A stretch of DNA of 48,727 bases from an uncultured Gammaproteobacteria bacterium (GCA_913060695.1 CAJXUA010000023.1:1-48727), one strand, 5' to 3'; positions 26,667 through 40,900 are shown, numbered from the stretch's first letter. Translations and numbers: made by a program. Notes: generated by a model from the letters alone, not told the origin.

Positions 26667-28883
26667 GCGGCTGGTGAGGGCTTGTAGTTCTAGTAAGGAG
26701 TAGGTCAGCGCTTCTTGAGTTTCGCTTGGCAGGTGTCGCTTGTCTTTGATTGCGGAGAGCACAAAGTATCCAGTCCGTGCGACCTGTCGCCAGCGCGGGC
26801 GTTTGGGAAAACTCTCATCACTGAGATAACGATCAAGTGTTCGTGTGCGTAGTCGGCCGTTGTCAACCACGATGGCCCACAGTTTACTCTCTTGTGCGAG
26901 ATCCACTTTGGTCTTGCCGGTATACATTTCCCAGCATTCTACGGAAAGTCGGGTGGTCTCAATCAGGCGTGATTGTAGGGAATTGTCGGGCTCAGGGTTG
27001 ATCGAATGCCCTGATAAAAAGTTTAGTTTCTCGAATACATCCCGCAGTTCTCGGCGTGCGTCTGGCACTGCATCAATCAGCAGGGGCTCTAGTGTCTGAA
27101 GCTGTTTCGAAATCATGCGTAATTTGTCTTTGGCTTCGGCCATCATGCGGAATGCGGACAACGGGTCCTGTGCCCCGTCCTCTGACAGCGGGTCGCTCAG
27201 TACAAGCAAATAGAAAGTGTCTTCCACCCCTATTTGTGCCAACTTACCTTGAGTAGTAATTTCTTGATCCTTGCCTTTCCACTTCAAATTCTCAAGGATG
27301 AGTGGCAAGTCATCGTCGCTTTCCTGATTGGCCAGTGTTTCAAGTGTAAAAGAGGGGGCATCGGGGGTGCCAGCGAGCAACTGATTGATGTCGATATCTT
27401 GCAATTCAGCTTTACTCAAACCCAATAGATTGCAAAACCCATTAGATGTAAATGTGATGTAGCCGGCTTCATTCAATGCCACGAGGCTAAGATCACTGTG
27501 CTCGAGCGTTTGTTGCAAACGCCCCTGAGAAAGCTTTAGTTGCCGCTCTGAAAGTTGGAAATGCTCTATTTCAGCTTCCAATCGCACTTTTTCCCGTTGC
27601 ACTTTTTCCTTCTCCAGCTCTTGCAATTTGAAGCGCCAGGCAAGCGCGAAGGAGAACAGCATAGTTTCCGCCATCAAGCCTAGGAATAGGGCATTGTCAG
27701 TGAACCAATTGTGAGGAAATACGCTCAGTACTAGTGTTCCAAACCCAATAATCAAGCCGATCTCGCCAACCAGTGTCACTAACATATAGAGCTTGGCCAG
27801 AGCATGCCCTCGGACTATGCCATCTACCATGGCGTATAGGATGGCGGCAAATGCGAAAAAGCTGAAGGTCAAGGAGCTGAGCTGGAACAAGCCGAAATCC
27901 TCAGGGATGATCGCCAGAATTAAAAGTATTGTTGCGCCAGCGATTAGCACATTAAATATCTGGGCAAGCACTCTATGGTAGGAGTCGATATCCAGGAAGG
28001 CACGAGTAAATTGTAATCGCGTGAGCGTGAGCAGGGCGATAGACGCACCGCTCAAATGGCGCATAAAATAGTTGTCGTTACTGTTTAAAAATACCATATG
28101 ACCGTTGATGCCTAGGTAAACCAACAGAACGGCGGTGGCATAGGCTACATAGTAGAGATAGTTGCTGTCTCGCACCGTCAAGTAAAGAAACAGGTTATAT
28201 AAAATCATGATCCCGATTGCGCCGTAAAACAGCCCCATTAAGAGTATTCCAAAGGCTTCATTGCGCTTGAATGCTGTTTCTGACCATATCGTTAGGGGGA
28301 CATGAAAGTTGCGAAAGGAGGTGGCACGAATATAAACGCTGCTGTCGCTTTCGGGCTGTAAGCGCACCACGAATCCCCCGGGTAAAGTTCTAACCTCCCT
28401 GGCATGGAGCTCGGTTTGGTTATTGTGCAAGTGCAGGCTTTCCGACACCTCGCCGTTTTCATCCATCACCCAAACAAAGACATCATTGGTGGGCTTGGGT
28501 GGGCCGATCTCAAGAAAATAGGGTGTGCCAGAATCCTGTAATTGACCCGCCCAATCGAGGTCTAGCTTGAACCAAAGTGCCGAGTCGGTATAGCCGAAAT
28601 CGAGATCCGCGGGCACGTCTCGCGTGAAGCGAAAGCGTGATTCGGCGCTGGAGACTTCTTCAAAAGTCAGGTTGGCCGATGCATCTTCTAGCAATAGCAC
28701 TTGACCCGCCAATGGCAATGACTCAAGCCCACGGTCAATTCTGATCGGTTCAGACCGAATGCTGGCCGCTGCGATTGTCAGTATGAAACTGACAAACCAT
28801 ATAACAATGCGAATGTGGATTTTCAAAAAAGGGTATTTGTGAATTGACATTTTTCTTTTAGCAACAAAGCCTTGCATTAACAT
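26643..28883 (-). CDS. 7TMR-DISM sensor with PAS-like domain and unclassified C-terminus
   Basis: This 746-aa protein has a signal/anchor helix, an extracellular 7TMR-DISMED2-like beta domain (~45-190, with DFGYTDSALWFKLDLDW), seven transmembrane helices (~215-420, with GLFYGAIGIMILYNLFLYL), a coiled coil (~425-465) and a PAS-like domain (~465-570, EAGYITFTSNGFCNLLGLSK). No GGDEF, EAL, HisKA or PP2C motif follows. The last ~130 residues contain LWAIVVDNGRLRTRTLDRYL and PKRPRWRQVARTGYFVL, a conserved-looking unit I cannot name. It is probably a periplasmic ligand sensor acting through a partner. The last codons (ESRGQNS) and stop come from the REP arm. The start is either 28883 (AAGG nearby) or Met at 28850. 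It is divergent from the TpsA gene. Confidence 0.8.
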   Translation of the reverse strand: MLMQGFVAKRKMSIHKYPFLKIHIRIVIWFVSFILTIAAASIRSEPIRIDRGLESLPLAGQVLLLEDASANLTFEEVSSAESRFRFTRDVPADLDFGYTDSALWFKLDLDWAGQLQDSGTPYFLEIGPPKPTNDVFVWVMDENGEVSESLHLHNNQTELHAREVRTLPGGFVVRLQPESDSSVYIRATSFRNFHVPLTIWSETAFKRNEAFGILLMGLFYGAIGIMILYNLFLYLTVRDSNYLYYVAYATAVLLVYLGINGHMVFLNSNDNYFMRHLSGASIALLTLTRLQFTRAFLDIDSYHRVLAQIFNVLIAGATILLILAIIPEDFGLFQLSSLTFSFFAFAAILYAMVDGIVRGHALAKLYMLVTLVGEIGLIIGFGTLVLSVFPHNWFTDNALFLGLMAETMLFSFALAWRFKLQELEKEKVQREKVRLEAEIEHFQLSERQLKLSQGRLQQTLEHSDLSLVALNEAGYITFTSNGFCNLLGLSKAELQDIDINQLLAGTPDAPSFTLETLANQESDDDLPLILENLKWKGKDQEITTQGKLAQIGVEDTFYLLVLSDPLSEDGAQDPLSAFRMMAEAKDKLRMISKQLQTLEPLLIDAVPDARRELRDVFEKLNFLSGHSINPEPDNSLQSRLIETTRLSVECWEMYTGKTKVDLAQESKLWAIVVDNGRLRTRTLDRYLSDESFPKRPRWRQVARTGYFVLSAIKDKRHLPSETQEALTYSLLELQALTSRESRGQNS

Positions 28884-28993
28884 TGGCCTTATTTTAGCCC
28901 CATTGTTTCCTGTTTGTCAGCTTCGCTGTTCGGTAGCTTCCTGTTATGACCTAAATATCCATCAAGTAGCCCAATTAACAACAGGAAGTACCC

Positions 28994-31900
28994 GTGCCCC
29001 CTAGTCGATACAAACGTCTTGAATTGGCCGTTGCCATATGTGCGGCCAGCCTCTCCATGCATTCCAGCCGCGCCCAAGAACTGCCTCAGGGCGCTGATGT
29101 CATTCATGGGAGCGTGGATATCAATATCCAGGGCCAGAGCATGCAAGTGCAGCAGGGCAGCCAATACGGTATCGTCAATTGGGACAGCTTCAGTATTGGC
29201 TCTGGCAGTCAGGTTAATTTCCAAAATGGGTCTGGTGCCACACTCAATCGAGTGACTGGCACGGAAGTGTCACAGATTTACGGCCAACTTACTGCTAGTG
29301 GCAGTGTTTATCTACTGAACAGCAACGGCATTGTAATTGGCGAAGGCGGTCGTGTTCTGACCGGTGGACATTTCATTGGTTCTACGCTCGATATTAAGAA
29401 CAGTGACTTTCTTGATGGTGGTGCCTTCACTTTGACGGGTGAGGCGTATAGCGGCGTCACTAATCTTGGCAAAATCTCTTCTTCCGGTGGCAATGTTTTA
29501 TTGGCGGGCTATACCGTCGAGAACCGTGGTGACATCAGCGCACAGCAGGGGCATGCGGGTTTAATTGCCGGCACTCGCGTAGAGGTACTAACTGACACTA
29601 GCTGGGCGCATGGCGCGTTCGCCGTTAAGCTAGGCGATCATGATAGCTCTGTTAGTAATGAAGGTCGTATCGACGCCATGGTGGCGGAACTGCGCACCCA
29701 CAACGGCAATATCTATGCACTAGCTGGTAACAATAGCGGTTTGATTCAGGCCACAGGGGTCCGTAACGAGGGGGGCAAAGTCTTCCTCACCTCGAGTGCT
29801 GGTACGGTGCAAAGTAGCGGAGCCATCTCAGCTGTCAACGCTGATGGAACTGGCGGCGCAGTTGAGATTTCCGCGCAAGCCATTGAAAACTACGGTGGCG
29901 TGCAGGATGTGAGTGGCAGCTCGGGTGGGCATATAACGCTGACGGCTGAGGCCATTATTAGTGATACTACTTTGCGCGCCAACGGTTTGGCAGGTGATGG
30001 CGGGGTAATTGTCTTAGAGGCAGAGCAAGAGGCAATGCTGACCTCCGCGGGGGAGTTAAGTGCACAAGGCACGCAATCCGGTGGTGAAATCGCCGTGGAT
30101 GGTGGCGATGGCCGAACGATTCTCTCTGGCGTCATTAACGCATCGGGCGGATTACAAGGCGGGCGTGTCAGTCTTTGGGGCGAAAGTGTCTCGATGTTCG
30201 GCGGTAGCATCATCGCCGAAGGCGGCGCACTTGGAGGCGAAGTGTATTTAGGGGGTGGCTGGCAGGGCAGCACGATCTGGCCTAGTGCACCGCTGTTGAA
30301 AACAAGCAACTCTCAATCGACTTATCTTAGTGAGAAAAGCCACATCAGCGTGGATGCTGGCCTATTGGGCAAGGGCGGCACGGTAGCCGCTTGGTCCGAT
30401 GGCTCGACGCAATTTGCAGGGACCATTACCGCTCGAGGCGGTCTACTGGGGGGGAATGGTGGCCGCGTCGAAACCTCAGGATTGCAAGGCTTGGGCGTGG
30501 ATGGCGATGTCGATGCCAGTGCTCGAGCCGCTTATGGTGTCAATGGTACTTGGTTACTGGATCCGAAGAACATCAGTATTATCGAAACCGCCGCCCCGCT
30601 AAGTGAATTTCAACGAGTGTTAAGCCAGCCTGGTTTCAGAGCCTCGGGAACTGCGTGGAACTTTGGCCAAAGTGTCGATGTCAGCGGCAACACCTTCATC
30701 GTGTCCACTGACGATAGAACCGATGGGGGGAGATCCTCTGGCGGTGTCTATGTGTTCGAAGACGGCCAATTCGCCGCAACCTTGACCAGTGGTCTATCCA
30801 GTGCAGTAGGGTTCGGCAAGACTATCGCCATTGCTGACGACTTTATTGCGGTTTCGGCACCAAACGACTACAAAACGGTGACGAATTCGACCGCGCAATA
30901 TAAGGGCGCAATTTCCTTCTATCATCGTGGTAATGGTTGGAAAAATGGCAGCACTAATCTCATAACTAAGGAATACAATCCTTATTCTAAAGAACCTTGG
31001 GACTTTTCTACCGATGATTGGGGCGCCGCTTTGGTTGCCGGGCAGATCTCAAGTAGTAATGTTTACTTCTATATCAGCAATCCTCTGGCAGACCTGAACA
31101 GCCTTCAAGACGCAGGAGTTGTCCACGCCTATAATTGTTACTCGTCGAGTTTGTGCGGAGCGTCTGGAAGTCTCACTGCTGCCACCCAAGTAGCGAATCA
31201 ACAATATGGCACTACTTTGGCCGCCGACGGTGATGTGCTCGCAGTGGGTAACACCACGGGCTACCATGCCTCGCTAGCCGCTAACCAGATGGATGTCTAT
31301 CTTGGCTTTAATCGTTTGGGCCTGACTATTTCTGATTTCTCCAACATCAGCAGTTTTGATGTCGACGACAGAGCCTTGATAGTGAATGCCGGTAATTCAT
31401 TTCGTCAGATTGATTTGTCTGTTTCGGCGGCAGACAACACTGTCCAAGCTCAGCAAAGCGCCGCGTGGACGATTGCCGCACCGCTTAACGAACTTTGGGC
31501 CGGTAGTAAAATCGCTTATTCTGACGGAGCTCTCTTAGTTGAGAACGCCTACACTAGCGCCAACCACAGTCACGCAATCTATCAAAAGCCGGCTAGTGGT
31601 TGGGGAGCTTGCTCAGTCTCGGGATGTGCAATCGAGCAAGGAATTACACTCAGCGGACTTCATCCCTACGATATTGCCCTAGATGGTGATCTTGCCATCA
31701 TCGGCCAAAAAAATTGGGCAACACCAGATGTTCAAGCCGGCAGGGCAAGTATCTTCGTGCGAGCCAACGGCAGTTGGCAATATGGAGATACCTACTCCTT
31801 GTCGACCTTGGAGAACAACACAGATTTTGGCGATGCGGTCGCCATTGACGGTGACACTTGGGTCGTGGGTGATCAAGGCCCCGGTTACAACGAACAAGGG

Positions 31901-34900
31901 AGCGAAGGAGCCGCCTATATTTTTGAAAATGGCAGCCTAGCTGCCCGACTAGGTCGACGTTACCCACGGAAGATTAGCGGCGCCGGCACACAGTTCGGCT
32001 GGGATGTTGATATCGACGGTAATACAGTGGCGGTGTTGAGCTCAGGCGATGTATATATATTTGAAAAGGGCAGCGGCTGGCAGAACGGCACTAGCAATCT
32101 ATCGGCCTATAAATTTTTTGGGAACAATTCAGTCACGAGTTTGGCGCTGGACAACTCGACGTTAGCCATCGGTTTTACGCGCCATGATCAGAGCGCACCG
32201 GGTCAGGTCAAACTATTCAAAAATACTGCTAACAACTGGCAGAGTGCTCTGGACAATGTTCTCGCTAGCCTAAGCCCTAGCACCTCTGAAAATAGCGATG
32301 GTTTCGGCATCGATCTTGACTTGGATGGCAACACCTTGCTGGTCGGCCAATCCTCTACGAATACTGGGGTCACACAGCGCGCGTTCATTTTCGAGAATAC
32401 GTCTAATGACTGGTCCTCTGCTACCCAGACCATTCTCAGCCGTGGCGCAGGAGCCGCTAGTGATGTGTCGACTGGTTTGTTCGGCGGTGCAGTGGCGCTA
32501 GACGGTGATCTTGCAGTGGTAGGATTTGGCGCACAGTACGGCAGTATTCAGAACTCCAGCACAACCGGTGCTTACGTTTTTGAAAAGCAAGGCTCGTGGT
32601 CAGCCTCTACTGAGCCCGCAGTGCGCTTGCAGGTCAATCATAGCGGGTTTGGCGCTGCGGTGGCCGTGGACAATGGCCTAGTGGGAGTCAGTGCTTTCCC
32701 GGGCGATTATAATGTAGGCGGGGCGGTCTATTTGTTTAAGAAGCAAGGCGCTTGGCAAGACGGCGACAATAATGTGATCGCGACATTGGCTGCCGAGAAC
32801 GGTGGAGGCAGCGATAGATCCAGTGCCGGTTATAGCCTCGCCATCTCGGGTAACAAAGTAGTCTCCGGTGGTACGCCAGTCTCCGCGGCAAGTTCAACAG
32901 AGCCTTGGCGCGCAGCCTACTTATTTGAGGGGCCGTTCGATCTTGCTAGCCGTTTCGCCTTTGGCAGCCAATCGGGCGATACCTTAAGTCTCAAGGCGAG
33001 TTCCTTAGCTGGGTCTTTGTCATTAGGCACAGATGTATTGCTACAGGCTAACAATGACATCAATGTGGTTGACCCAATCACTGTTGACAATAGCGATGGC
33101 GATGGTGGCAAGTTAACGCTGGAGGCGGGCCGTTCAATTCTGGTCAATGCCTCTATCACTACCGACAATGGCGACCTGCACCTGCTGGCTGGCTCTGCAA
33201 ATGCGAATTCAGCCTACCGAGACAGCGGCGAAGCGCGAGTGTTAGTGGGCACCGATGCAAGTAATAATTCGGCGACGCTTAACTTAGGCACTGGCGATCT
33301 GCTGATCAGCGCGCCGGACCGCTTTGAAAACCGAGCGTTGACCAATAATATCTTCCTGTTCGCCAATGACGATCCGGGTGTATTCCGTGTGTTCTCTACA
33401 ACACCGGATAATACTGGCGCCATCTCGCCTAGTAATCTGCGTAATGATCTTGATATCAGCGGCCGTGATTTTGTGTACTACAACCGAGCCTTCGACGCCG
33501 CCAATCCAATTCCTAGTGATCTTCCTGAAGGCAGCGGCTTTTTCTACACTGTGCAGCCGTCAATACAAGTGTCGGTGGGCGATGCCACCATTACATTTGG
33601 GGAAGAGGCGAGCACCACGCTAAACTTAGACTCTGCAACGCTGGGAGGCAACGCTATCGATGCGGCCGCCTATGGCATTACGCCCGCTAGCCTCTCTAGT
33701 GTGGTCTTGGCCGGCCCAGCGAGTAGCGTGAGCACCTCGGCTGGAGGGTTTGCAGAGGTAGGCAGTTACACCGATGGATTGGTGGCGACTGTGCGCCAGA
33801 ATGCTAGTTCAGGCAGCCTATTTGGCTTAGATGTTACGGCAGGCGCACCCGGGGATCTCACGGTAAACAAAAAACCTATTCGCGCCATTGTCGATAATGT
33901 GACACGCGAATACGGCACGGCCAACCCGAGCTTTACTTTCACCTTCAAGAACTTGACTGACGATGGCAGTGGCTTGGTGACAGGTGACACAGCTTCGGTA
34001 TTCGACACACCTATTACTGTGACTACTGACGCTGCTCAGGATACCGATGTTCGAGCTCAGCCTTATGACTTAGTGCTCGGCGGCGGTTCGGATAACAATT
34101 ATGAAGTGACCTTAGTTGACGGTTTGTTGACCATTGAACAAAAACAACTACAGCTAACTGGCCTTACTACTGCTGATAGAGTCTATAACGCCACAACGGA
34201 CGCAACGCTTTCCGGTACCGCCGCCATCTCGCCTTTAGCAGGGGATGATATTTCTCTTGGTGGCACGCTTACGGCGACGGCTAGTTTTGTCGACAAAAAT
34301 GTCGGCAGCGATAAAGTTGTCACCATCAGTGGCCTACAGCTCAATGGTGCCGACGCGCCTAATTATGCGTTAGTGCTACCTCAATTGATTGCCAATATTA
34401 CTGCGCTGGCTTTGAGCCCTGAAGGTCTGGCCGCTGGCAATAGAACGTATGACGGTACTACGCAAGTCGCCCTTAGCGGCACTCCTAGCATCACGGCGCT
34501 GCAAGGGGATAATCTCAGCTTGAATGGAACAGTTAGTGGCAGTTTCAGTGATAAACATGCCGCCAATAACAAGCCTGTCATGCTTGCCGGTTTGACATTG
34601 AATGGAGCGGATGCTGCTAACTATACTCTGAACCTTACTAATTCAGTGTTTGCCACTATCAGCCCTCTCGACCTTCAAGTCACCGGGCTTGTGGCGCAGG
34701 ACAAGGTTTATGACGCCAACACCGAGGCAAACACAACAGGCACCGCCGCAGTTTCACCTATAGGCGCAGACGACGCACAACTCGGTGGCACGGGTCAGTT
34801 CGAATTTGCAGATCGTCATGTGGGGGCAGGCAAGGCAGTCACCGCCAGCGGCTATACGCTTAGCGGAACGGATGCTGGCAACTATACTCTATTGCAGCCT

Positions 34901-37900
34901 ACAGGTTTGACCGCCAGTATCACGGCGAAAGATTTGTTGATCACAGGCCTTAGTGGGCAGAACCGAGTCTACGATGGCACGATCGATGCGAAGATGGTTG
35001 GAAATGCGTTAATCGCTGTGTTGGGTGAAGATGACGTTAGCCTGCAGGGCAGTGGCTTGGCGCAGTTCGCTGACAAAAATACCGGTTCAGACAAAGCCAT
35101 TAGCGTAAGCGGGTTTGCTTTGTCTGGTGCGCAAGCGGGCAACTATCAATTGTTGCAGCCCACAGGGCTTAGCGCTGATATCACTGCGCGGCCTTTGACA
35201 GTGACTGGCCTCACAGTTAACCCACGTGTCTACGACGGGACAAGCAACGTATCCTCTACTGGCACCGCGGTTTTTGGTGGCACAGTCAATGGCGATGACC
35301 TGAGCATAGACAGCAGCAATTTTAGCTTGAGCTTTCTTGACAAGCGTGTGGGGAGCGATAAACAAATAAGTGTCGGAGGCATCGTCCTTACAGGGGCTGA
35401 TGCTAGCAATTACGATGCTACCGATACTGGGCTTGTAGCGTCAATCACACCACGCTTTTTGGATTTATTAAACGTCAGTGTCGCCGATAAAGTATATGAC
35501 AGCACGGCGCTGGCCACTTTGTCTGGTGGTAGCCTCACGGGAGTTCTGACAGGCGACAACGTCAGCCTTAATACCGCTGGTCGAACAGGCAGCTTTGCCG
35601 ATAAGCAAGTGGGGCAGAGCAAGAACGTCAGTGTTTCAGGCTTTTCCCTGGCTGGTATCGATGCGGCGAACTACGCGATCAATCCGTTAAGCTTAAGTGC
35701 CAATATCACACCGTTTACCCTTAATATTTCTGGATTGAATGGCGATAAAATATACGATGGAACCACTTCTACCGTTTTGCAGCACAGCGGTTTGGATGCC
35801 ATATTTGCAGGAGACGAGATTAGCTTAGTGGATTCGGCAGTGACCGCTAGCTATGCCGATAAAAATGTGGGTGCCAGCAAGGCAATCACTCTGAACGGTA
35901 ACTTCAGCCTTAGTGGCAATGATGCAACTAACTATACCCTGAATCTTCCTGCTGCGTTGACTGGGACTATCAGCAAACGCAATATCACAGTCGATGGCCT
36001 GACCATCGCAGACAAAGTATACGATGGCACAACGGAGGCGCAAATCTCTGGCGCTGGCACCTTCGGAGGCGCTATCGCCGGAGACGAATTGTCCATTAAT
36101 GTGGGGCAAGTTAGTCTTCAGTTTGCCGATAAGAATGCTGGTGAAAATAAATCAGTGGCTATGTCCGGTGTGACGCTTACTGGCGCTGATGCGCAAAACT
36201 ATTCTGCCGCCACGCCTACAGGTTTGACTGCCTCGATTACGCCAAAATCTCTCACCGTAAGCGGTATTGCAGCTGCAGACAAAGTATATGATTTAACGAC
36301 AACAGCGACCCTGACGGGGGCCGGTGTGCTAGCGGGCAGCATTAACAGTGATCAGGTTTCTCTCGATGAGTCCTCACGCAGTGGCAGCTTTGCGACGCGA
36401 CATGTGGGCGAGGGAAAAGCCGTGAGTGTCTCTGGGCTTAGCTTAACGGGCACTGACAGCAGCAATTATGTCATTGCCGATATCTCTGGCCTTACTGCGA
36501 CTATTACTCCAGCCAATGTGTCCCTTACAGGGCTCACTGCAGTAGATCGTCTATACGATGCGACAACCCTAGTAAATCTTACAGGTCAAAGCCTTTTGGA
36601 TTTTGGGACGCTAGGCACCTTGAGTAGTATTCAAGATGATCTGTCGCTTGTTGGGACTCCAGTGGCGAATTTGGCGAACAAACATGTAGGGGAAAACAAG
36701 GGACTAACAATCAGTGGTGTTAGTTTGGGCGGACAGGATGCAGGTAATTTCAATCTCTTGTTACCGACGAATCTTACCGCCACCATCACTGCGATGAATG
36801 TTAAAGTCACTGGTGTCAGTGTAGCTGATCGCCAATACGACTCCAGCATAGTGGCTACACTGAATGGGACGCCGATTGCCGAGTTCAAAACGGGAGATGA
36901 TGTAAACATTGGAGGCTCTCCAGAGGCCACGTTTAGTAGTAAAAATGTTGGAAGTCGCCTTGCCACCATCAAAGGCTATGGCTTAACAGGCAGTGATGCG
37001 GGCAATTACTTGCTGCAACAACCTGATCCAATCAGCGCTTCGATTTCTCCGTTTGAACTGATCCTGCAAGGCGTAGTCGCCAATGACAAGGCTTATGATG
37101 GCACAACAGTTGCCCCGCTTAGTGGCAGCCTTTCGGTTTCGGCACTAGGCCAAGACTCGGTGCTTGTGAGCGGACAACCGGTAGCCTCGTTTGCCAGCAA
37201 GGCTGTGGGATCTCAGTTGGTAACGCTGAGTGGAGTGAGCCTTGGCGGTGCCGATAGCAGCAATTATTCTTTCACTATTCCCGACCTTACGGCTGCCATT
37301 ACTCCTCTTACTTTGAGCGTAGCGGGCATTACCGTTCTGGATAAAGTGTACGACGGAACTACCGCTGCGACATTTGGAGGCAGTGCGGTGCTGGCCAATG
37401 TTGTCGCGGGGGATTCCGTAGACTTCGATGCATCATTAATCGGTGGCAGTTTCCGCGATAAAAATGTGGGTAACGGAAAATTAGTCAGTGTAGAGGGAGG
37501 CGGCCTAAGTGGCGCCGATGCTGGCAATTACCTACTGCAACTGCCCGGTAGCCTGACCGCTTCTATAACTCCCAAAGCCCTTAGTATTACGGGTATTTCA
37601 GCGCAGGGTAGAGAATACAATGGGGATACTTCAGTGGAGGTTACAGGTGGCACACTCGATGGCCTCGTTGGCGGTGATGCCGTAGCGCTGGTCACGGGCA
37701 GCGTCAGTGGCACGATGGCTGATCCCAATGCGGGCAATGCTAAGCCGGTCAATGTGTCTGGTTTTTCATTGTCTGGTGAGGGGTTCACCAACTACACACT
37801 GAGTCCTGTGCAGGGAGTGAGCGTCGACATTGCACAGCGGCAGCTCGAAATTGCTGGCGTTCAAGTCGCGGATAAATTCTTTGATGGCAATACGTCAGCC

Positions 37901-40900
37901 ACCGTCAGTGGCGGAAATCTGCAAGGGGTGCTTAGTGGTGACGATGTTGGTTTGATTGGCTCTGGCATCAGCGGAGAGTTCCTAGACCCCAGTGTCGGAG
38001 ATAATAAGCCGGTACTGCTCTCAGGGTTCGCTTTGACCGGGGGAGCTGCTGGCAATTACACCTTGGGGGATGCGCCCACAGCCACAGGTAATATCAAGCG
38101 TGAACTGGCGTTGATTACAGACGTCGTTCCGCCGGAGGTGCTGCGTGCCCAGTCTGAAAATAGTCTAGATGCCCAACGTGAAACGCTCACCGAAATGGTC
38201 AACTCGCAAGCCGATGCAGTGACGGTTGTAGAATATGAGGCTGCCGCTGCAAGCGTATTTCAAGGAGTGACGTCTGCCCCGGTGAACAATGTGATACTTG
38301 CAACTCCTCCTGAGCAACGCGACACCTTTGCTCAAGCCTATGTCGCAGCAGCGCAAACTCTACAACAACGTCAGCAAGAATACCGGCAACAGGAATCTGC
38401 TTATCGCAGCGAAGCGCGTTACCTGAAGTCTCTGACGCAAACTTACAATCAGGCGCAGCGGGATATGCAGGTGGCCGCGGCCTTGTTACCGGTCATTGAG
38501 TCGTCCATTGCCGGCGCCAATGCTGCACTGGTCAGCCTAGATGCCAATCTGTTGGAGATTCAAGAAGCACGGCAGAGGCTTGCTGAATACACACAATTGG
38601 AAGAAGAGGCGTTGAACACCGGACGTGGTGCTGAGGCCCAGCAATACCGCGATCTGCAAGCAGGTCTACAAGAATTGATCGATCAGGAGGATGCGATCTT
38701 GCAGCAACGCGCCGAGACCGCAGCGCTTATTGCGTCCCAGCAACAAGAGCTGGATACAACTCGCCAGAGTATTGCTGAGCTCGAGGCGCAAAGCGAAGTG
38801 CTAAGCCAAGAAATGAGTGAAACAGAGTCCGAAGTGCAGTTAGCGGCAGAGCGTGCGAGCGGGCTACGAGAAGCGATTGCTGAGGCAAGTGACGAAATGG
38901 AGTCGGCCCGTGAGGCAGGTGCCGCGGCATACGAGCAACGTGCTGCGAATATCGCACAATCGCGACAAGAGGCCGAAGCCAAGCTCAATAATTTGCAAGC
39001 GGTGGCGCAGTCAGATTTGGCACAACGCACAGCCAGCAGTCTTGTCGATACTGACCCGATGGTCGTGGCCACTCTGGCGGGCCGTGAACAAGCCAGTGCA
39101 GCTAAGAATGCAGTAGGCGCGACGATTACCCAGACTTTGGGTGCCGGTGCCTTAAGCTATGCGGAGCAATTGGCACAACAAGCCAGCTCCGGGCAAGGTT
39201 TAGGTGTCAATCAACAGCAGTTACGCGATGGTTTAGTCAGTAGTGTTCCAGAACTATCGCAGATCCAAAACCAATACGAGACGGCGATGGCTGCTCAGGA
39301 GTCAGCCATGGGTGGGATTGAAAGCCTATTCGTGGATGGGGCTCGCGCTGCGACAGAAATCTTTGGTGCAAGCGGTGCTGACGTAGAAAGTAGCGTGCTC
39401 GTTGTAGCTGCTAGGGAGCGGATGAATAGTCGTATCGCACAATTGGCCGGAATTGATCTGAGCAGTGTTCCCGAGACGGACAGTAATGGCAATCCTATTC
39501 CGATGGTGGAACGGGTAGCACTTGGCATGCTCATCAGCCAAGGCGCCACTGATCTAGCCGGAGCGGCGAACGTTGGCACCGTGGGCTCTGCAGCGTCAGG
39601 TTACCAAGCGCGAATCGATGCTGCCGTGGGCCGGGAGTTCGGAATCACGCCAACGCAGGCGCTGACCGACCCGAATGCAGCGTTGGGCACAGCGGGGGAT
39701 TTAATTCCTACTGATCGCGATAGTGCCATCGATCTGGCTGCGCAAATGGCCGTGGCCCGAGTCCGGCTGGATGGGGTGCTGCAAGATGCCGCTATGCAAG
39801 AGGCGGCCGCGCAAGACCCTACAGGGACTTTAGCGGATGTCAATAACATCGAAGTGGCGGCGATGGATGCGTTCGCTGAGACTTACGGACAAACGCCAGA
39901 AGATTTACTTGTTAGCTATATCAACGGCCTTGCAGAAGATGCGAGTGCTGCCCAAACCCCTGAGGAAATGCTCAACCTGTTTCTGGAGACCAATGTCCCG
40001 CAGGTTGGTATTGCTCAAGATGTGATTGCTGGGATTCAGGACGGGGTGCCGCCAGAAGAACTGCTCGCCATGGTGGCAAACTCCAACCAAAATAGAAACA
40101 GAGTAGTGCCCTTAGGCAGCCGTGAGGAAATAGCGACTGCCGGTCGCACTGGCCTTGCCATGCAAGATGCCGCCATGACACAAGCAGAAGTGGCGGACCG
40201 CACTGGCACTTTGCGGGCGGCGAATGATATTACCGGTGCAGTCGATGCCGAATTTGCGGCAGTCTTTGGGGGGAGTCCGCAAGAACTGGCTCTGGACGCG
40301 TTGGAGGACCCCGAGGCAGCTGCTGGCCGTTTACTGGAGTTGGGTGAAGACCTATTCACCAACCCAGAAGGGGCCACACTCGAGGCAGTCAATGTCGTGG
40401 GCACTGGCGCAGTCAGTGCCGCCAATAGCGCACTGAATACCGCGCGTAATCAACTGGAGGTGTTAGCGGGACCATTAGGTGGAGTCGGTGAAGCCTTGAC
40501 CACCATCGCTAGTTGGGGTGGCGATATTGTAGGGGGCACTATTGATTTCGCGGGGGATATATTCGGTTTTGGCAGCAGTGGCCCGTCCGATGCGGAGATT
40601 GCTGCGGCACAAGCGTTCGTGGCTCAGCAGGCGCAAGTGGCCGCTATGGAACAGCAGCAGGCAGAAGATCAAGCGATACTTGCCTATCTAGAGCAAGCTC
40701 GCGTTGTGGCTGAGTCTAAGTATCGGCTGGCGATAGGGGTCGAGAAAGCGAAGGACCAGGTTAGCCAATATGTGCTCAATGCCAAAGTAGAATCCCAACG
40801 TCAGCAGGAGTACGAGGTGACGCGGCAAGCCAGTGGCGAGGTCATCCGCGAATACGTCCAGAACAATCTGGACAGCGAGGCTGGTGCAGCCCAACGACAA

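Noticed and set aside
34140-38100. Regular ~264-bp periodicity that might suggest a CRISPR or satellite array
   Set aside because: The repeats are in-frame coding YDG protein units with diverged DNA and no unique spacers.
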